Below are positions 58,218-64,000 of a stretch of DNA of 64,000 bases, one piece after another; positions within the stretch are counted from its first letter, which is position 1, and every line of letters begins with the position of its first letter. Position numbers and translations under genes: made by a program. The stretch comes from Taxillus chinensis (Eukaryota > Streptophyta > Magnoliopsida > Santalales > Loranthaceae). The DNA lies in contig CM042087.1 of NCBI GenBank assembly GCA_023512835.1, positions 46,916,249 through 46,980,248 of the forward strand, in the 5' to 3' direction. A model generated the notes under the pieces. That model saw only the letters and a program-made list of their open reading frames with translations. It was not told where the DNA came from and ran no database searches.

Positions 58218-60426
58218 GAATGGAATCATTGGGAGTGAGTGATGTCTGTTTTGTATGGAAAGACAAAAAATAAAAATAAATGAAGAAAAAGACATAACTG
58301 GTCTAAGACATTTATTATAGATTAAAGCACAAAAGGTTAAAGTGATTAAAATTTGGGGAAGTGAGATCCATTGGCTACCTGTTGGACAGCCTTTCCCGCA
58401 AACAAACGATGAATGTGTTTTCTTTTTTGGGTTCCGCCGCTTACAAAATCCGTTCCCAAGCCTCCCAGCGCCTCAGAGTACCAATAAAGTGCTTGAATAA
58501 ATGCTGAATGATAAGGGCATCATTTACATTTTACGCTGCTCTCTCGCACAGTTCCAAGAAAGCGCTCACACACATACACACTTTCTGAATAATATATGTG
58601 CGTGTAAAATAATTCCAAATTACATATATAATTCCTTTTTGGTGTATCCCATATAAAAGATGATCAGAACAATTGTTGTTTCCTACGATCAAAATGTTGT
58701 TTTCTCTGGGAAAATGTTTCCATATAAACCAATTTCAATACATTATAGTGTGAAACAATGAGCAAAGGTTTTAAGACAATTAGATATGGAGGTATCAATT
58801 GGGAACGAATAGAAACCATGAGTATAAATAAGAAAAGAAAAACGAATTTGGGGATGCATTTAAAGTTCAATCATGTTCTTCCATTTATCTCTCTTCGTTG
58901 CTCTGATTAGCGCGCTGCATTAGTGTACTTGGGGTCAAATAAGCAAAAAAAAAAAATGAGTTTCGGGTTTTGAGTGGGATTTATCATATCCAATCCGAAT
59001 TTTAGATTTGGGATTCCATAGGATATAAAATTTAAGTCAATACAACAAATTAAAAGAGGGTTAGATCAAATATAAATATCATATGCTTTGCATTAGTCTT
59101 TTCCACCTCTAAAGAACTCAACAGAGTTATTCTCAGGATAAAAATTAACATCTCAAGAATAATACTCACAAAATGTTAAGATTATGTAGAAAATCAATAA
59201 TATGTGTTATCAATTATCTTCTAATCATTTAACATAGTTCTATCAAATCTTTCATACACATCCAAAATTAAATAAGTGAATTCTCATGTTCATACCTAAA
59301 AGTTCAAGATTTGATGACTAGCATTAAAATATGGACTCGCCATTGTCATTCATTAATGTTTTTTTTTTGTTTAAGAAGTAATTATATTTGTACTTATTTA
59401 TGATTATTCATGGCAACATATAGAAATATACAATATTGATTAAGATATTTTCGTTGTAAACGTGGCCTAAACAAGAGAGAGGGGGGAAAAAACTCATGCT
59501 CATGCATGATTTAGTATTTTCATGTCACATGTATATTGTATTTTGAAAGCTAGATTTGCAATTTTAAAACATATGACTTTTTTTATTCTGAACCTGCAAT
59601 GAAATGTATTTGCTTATTTTGCATATACAATTTCACTGAAAATAAGAAATTGAATTATCATTCTAATATGCCTATCACAACAACAAATAATGATAACACG
59701 AGAGAAAGTAATAAGTATAGTTCACAATTGAGTAGGAAAAATTGACAATTCATGACTATGTGTCTAATTTGCATATATATTAGTTGCAAATGTTGCTTTA
59801 ATTTTGTTATTCCAGTAGTCTTATTTTTCAATTATTGGACTTACAAATTTGTTTGAGTGACTGCTTAAAAACATTAATAGTAGAACATTGTTGAGTTGGA
59901 TTTTTTCTCATTGCATTAAATTTAGTTTATTACATTTAAACTAAGGATTGAAAATCATATATGTTCTTGCTTTTAATAATTAATGTGAATGTGACATTGC
60001 ATTTATTTGCATGTGGTTTTACAAATATAATTGTCAGTTTAAAAAACTGATTTGTACACAATAAAAATAAAAAAAATTACAATCAATTATACATTAATAA
60101 GATACTAAATCAAACAGTCAAATTATTCGGTATTCAACATTTAATAAATTACACTATAAGTTGAATTTTACTTAATATCTAATATTAAAAATCACTAGGG
60201 ACTTGCAATAGTCACCTTAAATTCTAACTTGTACCTCTAAATCATATTTGTGTTGAAAAAACTCGTCGGTCATGATGTCAAAAAAACATGTTTGTACATG
60301 TATCGATCGAGATAGCTAAAAATTATTGAACAAAATGAGATGGCCAAAGTTGGTGGTAGCAGGCAACAATGATCACTACAAATATCAGGCCTATGACGGC
60401 GTTCAACAATGATCACTACAAAATAC

Positions 60427-63400
60427 TTCTGTATTCTGTCAACTCGTTAAACTAATATAGATTTCTTTGTGTCTGTATATATGATCACTTTAATGACCTC
60501 TGATATACTGCATACTATCGTCTACAACCACTATGTTACTTTTTATTTTATTTTATTTTATTTGTTGAGGCTGCAAAGTTGTCAATAATCATTAAGTTGG
60601 CCTAGATGAGACTTTGGGGAATCATACCATTGGGGACTATTAGTAGTTATTCATTGAGCCTGAGAATGCACCATCAATCGTTTTTCCTTCATTGCCTTTC
60701 AGTCGCATGACATTAGGTCCAAGTTCTTCAATTTGTCCAGTCACAAATATTAAAGTCCGGATCATCTGATGAATGAATTGAATGACTTGAGTATGCTATC
60801 TCTTTTCTCTCAAGTCAGACAAGCTCTTAGTTAGGCTGCCCCCAAAAGTTTGAAAATTGGATGTCGTAATTTGATTGTGTTATTTAACTCTTATCAATAA
60901 ATAATAATCTTGCTTCTTATCTTTTAAACTAGTTTTAACTATGCTAATTCTTACAACTTTTCAGTGACGATGACAGGATGTTTCCAGTGGATGTTTGGGG
61001 TAGCTAGTGATGGACGAGATGTTTTAATAGACTGTTGTGTGGGTGGGGAATTAACATATTTATTACTCCCACATTTGTTGGTTGTCTTCGTTTTTGTTAT
61101 GATTTGCCACATGTCCATTACTCTGATTTCTGTCAAAACCAGAATTTTGTGATTCAAAACAGGGGCCTTGCTTCCAATTGTTTTCAGGCTGGGTGGATGA
61201 AATTGTTTTATAAACGTTTGTGGGGTTGCAATGGTGGTGGTGCTGTCATCAACCAAACACAGTTGCACTGCTTTTGGGTTTTAGAACATCTGGATACGCA
61301 CATGTTTCAGGGTAACACAATCCTTGGTGGTATGGGCTATGCTCAGCTGGCAGGCTGTGGTGTTCATGCGTGGAGAGTGCTCAGCCGGTATAATAACATG
61401 TAAATATAATGCTGTCCATCCTCCTCTTTTGGTGTCATTTTAGTCTGCCATATGCTCAAGTCAAATACTTTGATTGAAAAACATGAGTAGGGATGACACT
61501 CATCAATAATAAATTATAATGCTTTATGCTCAATTGCCCCCTTGTTATCATCAAATCATGTCAGTCTCATAATTCTTTTTAATTGGTAATATAAATTATC
61601 ATGGATGAGTACCTTGGGTTTGGCAACTCAAGTTGCCAAATATTCTATGAGAAAATATTGCATATTGTTGATTGGTAAATTGATTAGTTAGCATTTGTTA
61701 TTAGTAGAAAATTTATATGCCTTTAAGAAGATTTAAATGTGAAAAGTTCATTGATGTATTGATAGAATCAATAAAAAAAGTACAAGTTGTTTTCAAAGTT
61801 TCGTTGTACTGCAATTGATGAATGATGTTCAAAATTTCTAGAAAACTAGACCATGGGGTTCTCAGGGGAGTAATTACTTATGCCTTTACACATTCCAGTT
61901 ATATTGGACTTAGAATTTTAAGTCCCGTGGTGCATTGGCATCAGTTATGGCGCATGATACACACCACACAGGTATCCTAGTAGGGCCTATATGACACTTT
62001 GTTTCAATAATTCTAATTCCTTGAAAATTTTACACTGTTGTTGCCAATCATAAGGTTTTTTTTTTTTGGCCCAAGTGTGTGGCCCAATCCCTTCCTGGAC
62101 CCTTCACATAGCGGAAGTTTTGTGTTTGCCTTTTTATTCATAATGTTTATTATTATTATTATTTATAATTTCTTCTAACTTTTGCTTTTGTTGACTATAT
62201 TAATCTCATTTTGTCACCAAATGAATTATCAATTATGTGCAAAATATGATAAGAGAACAGTTACACTTGAGCTTGTACCCAAGGCTTTACAAATTAAGCC
62301 CTTTCATGTTACATGATTCTGGAGGGATTACGCATATGATGCCTTTTGGTTCCTTTTAGATGCTGATTAAGGTAGTGTTAATTGTTTAACTTGTTCTAGG
62401 TCCATCCTTTTCTGATATCACATTATCACTGCATTAATCAAAGTTTGTGATATATAGGAACTGCATTATTATAGTAATTATATTATTATTATTATTTTGA
62501 TTAATGGAGGAATATAATAATTTGTATGATGTTTAATGGACTTACATTCTCAATTTTAAGTCGGTAAAGTTCAGTGGATGGTGTGTCGTTGAGTGATGAA
62601 TGTTTTGTCAGGAGCAACAGTTGAGTGAGAATGTATGTCGTTGTGCTGCATCTTTGACAGACTGAGAGGCTATACAGCTATAACTGTAACATGATTGCAT
62701 GATATTATAAGCCTTCCATGAACAAAAGACAGCATACGCTGGCCATTGCTGTCATTTTTCCTGTCATTCTTTGTTGAACCAGAGAGAGAGAGATGCTGGC
62801 AGCGTTTGTGCTCTTTCCAGTTCCTATAATGTCTACAGCCCTTGTTCCCTCAGAAATTGAATTAGCCCTTTTACGTGCTTAATTAGTTTCGAGTTTATCA
62901 CTGCTGCTTTTATATGCTCTTGAAAATGAACCTTAATAAATTGGTAATATTTCTTTAAGCCGTTGATAAAGGGCAGGAGCAGCTGCATTAAAGTCAATTA
63001 CACATAACGGCAATGCCAGTGCCTCTGAAGTAATTGCCACATATTTGGTCGTGATATTTCTGTAAAATTCATTTGAAGTAAATGCAAGCTGGCGACAGTC
63101 CCTGTAGCCTAGGAACAGGTTTGTCTGCTTTTGAATAGGCAGATAATGAAAAATCAATATTCACACCTGCTCAATAATCACAAACCACACCACACACCCC
63201 ACCGGGCGAAACTGTCTCTGATGGATATATTTACTGCTACATGTTCCACTTTCACCACCGAAGACACGGAATGAGTACTGTTGGCATGAAGAGTACAATA
63301 ACAGCAGTAGCAGCTACTTTTCATGTAAGCCTTACTCGTTTTCTGTATTTTCGGTGTAAGTCGGTACACCAGTCATTTTTGTTATTTTAAATATAGAAAC

Positions 63401-64000
63401 TGCATTTCCAGTGTTAAGACACAGAATTTGAGACAAAATTATTGTTTTTTCAGATTTTTTGTTTTGGGGAATATGTCAAGGGTGCCTCGGCTGCAGATAC
63501 ACAAGCTTTTGTTTTTTTGTCAGGAAAAATTTTGTTGGCACCAAAAAGGTGACATAAATTACGACTAACAAGTATCTAAAATGTCTAAACACTCATTAGT
63601 GAGATTGATATGAACGACACAAGCTTGAAAGCATGGTAATCATTTGTGAAAATTTCTACCTTTTTACAGGACTGCTGTTCAAGAACAGTGGATTGATCAA
63701 TCCAAGCATCTACAAGAACCACGAAATACGCCTTTACTAGCCCTGTGCGGTTCCTCCTACACTTCTTCCTGAGAAATTTACTGTAGATACACATGCTGGC
63801 ATCACAGTGCAAAATGGTTTTTTTTCGTATTAAAAGAAATCCAGTCCAATGTTTCAAGCAAGCATGTGTGTTAAATTTAATTTTGAAGTTTATATTCCAT
63901 AGTGGATGCCAATGGCTTTAATAACCAACGATTGAGAAGTACAAGCAGGCTAGTCTTGCAGCTTAATTTGTGAACATGTTTAATACTCACTCGAGGAGGC
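60427..64000. repeat. direct duplication, copy 2 (continues past the window)
   Basis: Copy of 48216-51795. It starts abruptly at TTCTGTATTCTGTCAACTCG and still matches at the right edge. Same unrecognised open stretches as copy 1: 61035-61403 plus and 63157-62933 minus. Confidence 0.95.

Larger units (their letters stand above)
55901..60426. other. long AT-rich spacer, no gene recognised
   Basis: Dominated by A/T runs. (TA)n lies at 56098-56123. A GAAGGT hexamer is repeated at 58158-58192, running into three GAAGACT units to 58217. The part from about 55930 to 57530 is unusually even in composition and might be an old retroelement interior, but no coding match was found. Near 60364 and 60403 the same 19 bases CAACAATGATCACTACAAA occur twice just before the duplication starts. 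Confidence 0.5.

Overview
This window is nuclear DNA of a flowering plant. It holds intron-bearing genes with plant-type exon structure (phosphoethanolamine N-methyltransferase, beta-tubulin, a P4-ATPase of the ALA9-12 type, a MIZ1/DUF617 protein), a MIR162 precursor, nested LTR retrotransposons and AT-rich spacers. I cannot name the species from the sequence.

Layout. 1-3537: a Ty1/copia element on the minus strand (gag, protease, integrase, reverse transcriptase), running off the left edge. 3538-7820: a decayed Ty3/gypsy chromodomain element, split inside its integrase gene by a 2.47-kb solo LTR (4063-6534). 8640-10994: pol tail, polypurine tract and 3' LTR of another gypsy (Tekay-like) element, ending about 375 bp upstream of the leader of the PEAMT gene (11370-16605, plus). 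17.2-18.3 kb: decayed coding DNA of unknown origin. 20030-21682: beta-tubulin, minus. 23.3-23.7 kb: a broken fragment of an ACA-type calcium ATPase. About 27.2 kb: MIR162, minus.

27950-36395 is the most unusual part: an endogenous geminivirus block. One unit has Rep, a C4-like overlapping frame and REn on plus, and two further genes on minus (coat-protein-like and movement-protein-like by position and size). A second head-to-tail partial unit and an inverted third Rep fragment follow. Without the 2.17-kb solo LTR inserted in it with a perfect 5-bp target duplication, origin-to-origin length is about 3.74 kb. That size, and two large virion-sense genes, suggest a citlodavirus-like ancestor (inference). 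All copies are broken by indels and stops.

40516-46269 is the ALA P4-ATPase (minus, 11 exons). 52745-53583 is a MIZ1-like gene. 54.9-55.9 kb is a copia gag/protease relic. 48216-51795 is repeated almost exactly at 60427-64000, in direct orientation and 12.2 kb apart, and the second copy runs off the right edge.

Three of the four host protein genes (PEAMT, ALA, MIZ1-like) carry one 1-base frame break each, in or beside a homopolymer or simple-sequence run, while the rest of each gene is intact and correctly spliced. This looks more like consensus error in the assembly than three independent gene deaths, and it also warns against reading every frameshift in the viral block as old. Functionally, PEAMT makes phosphocholine for membrane lipid, ALA flips phospholipids, tubulin builds microtubules and miR162 controls DCL1. 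No operon-like link among them is expected or seen.
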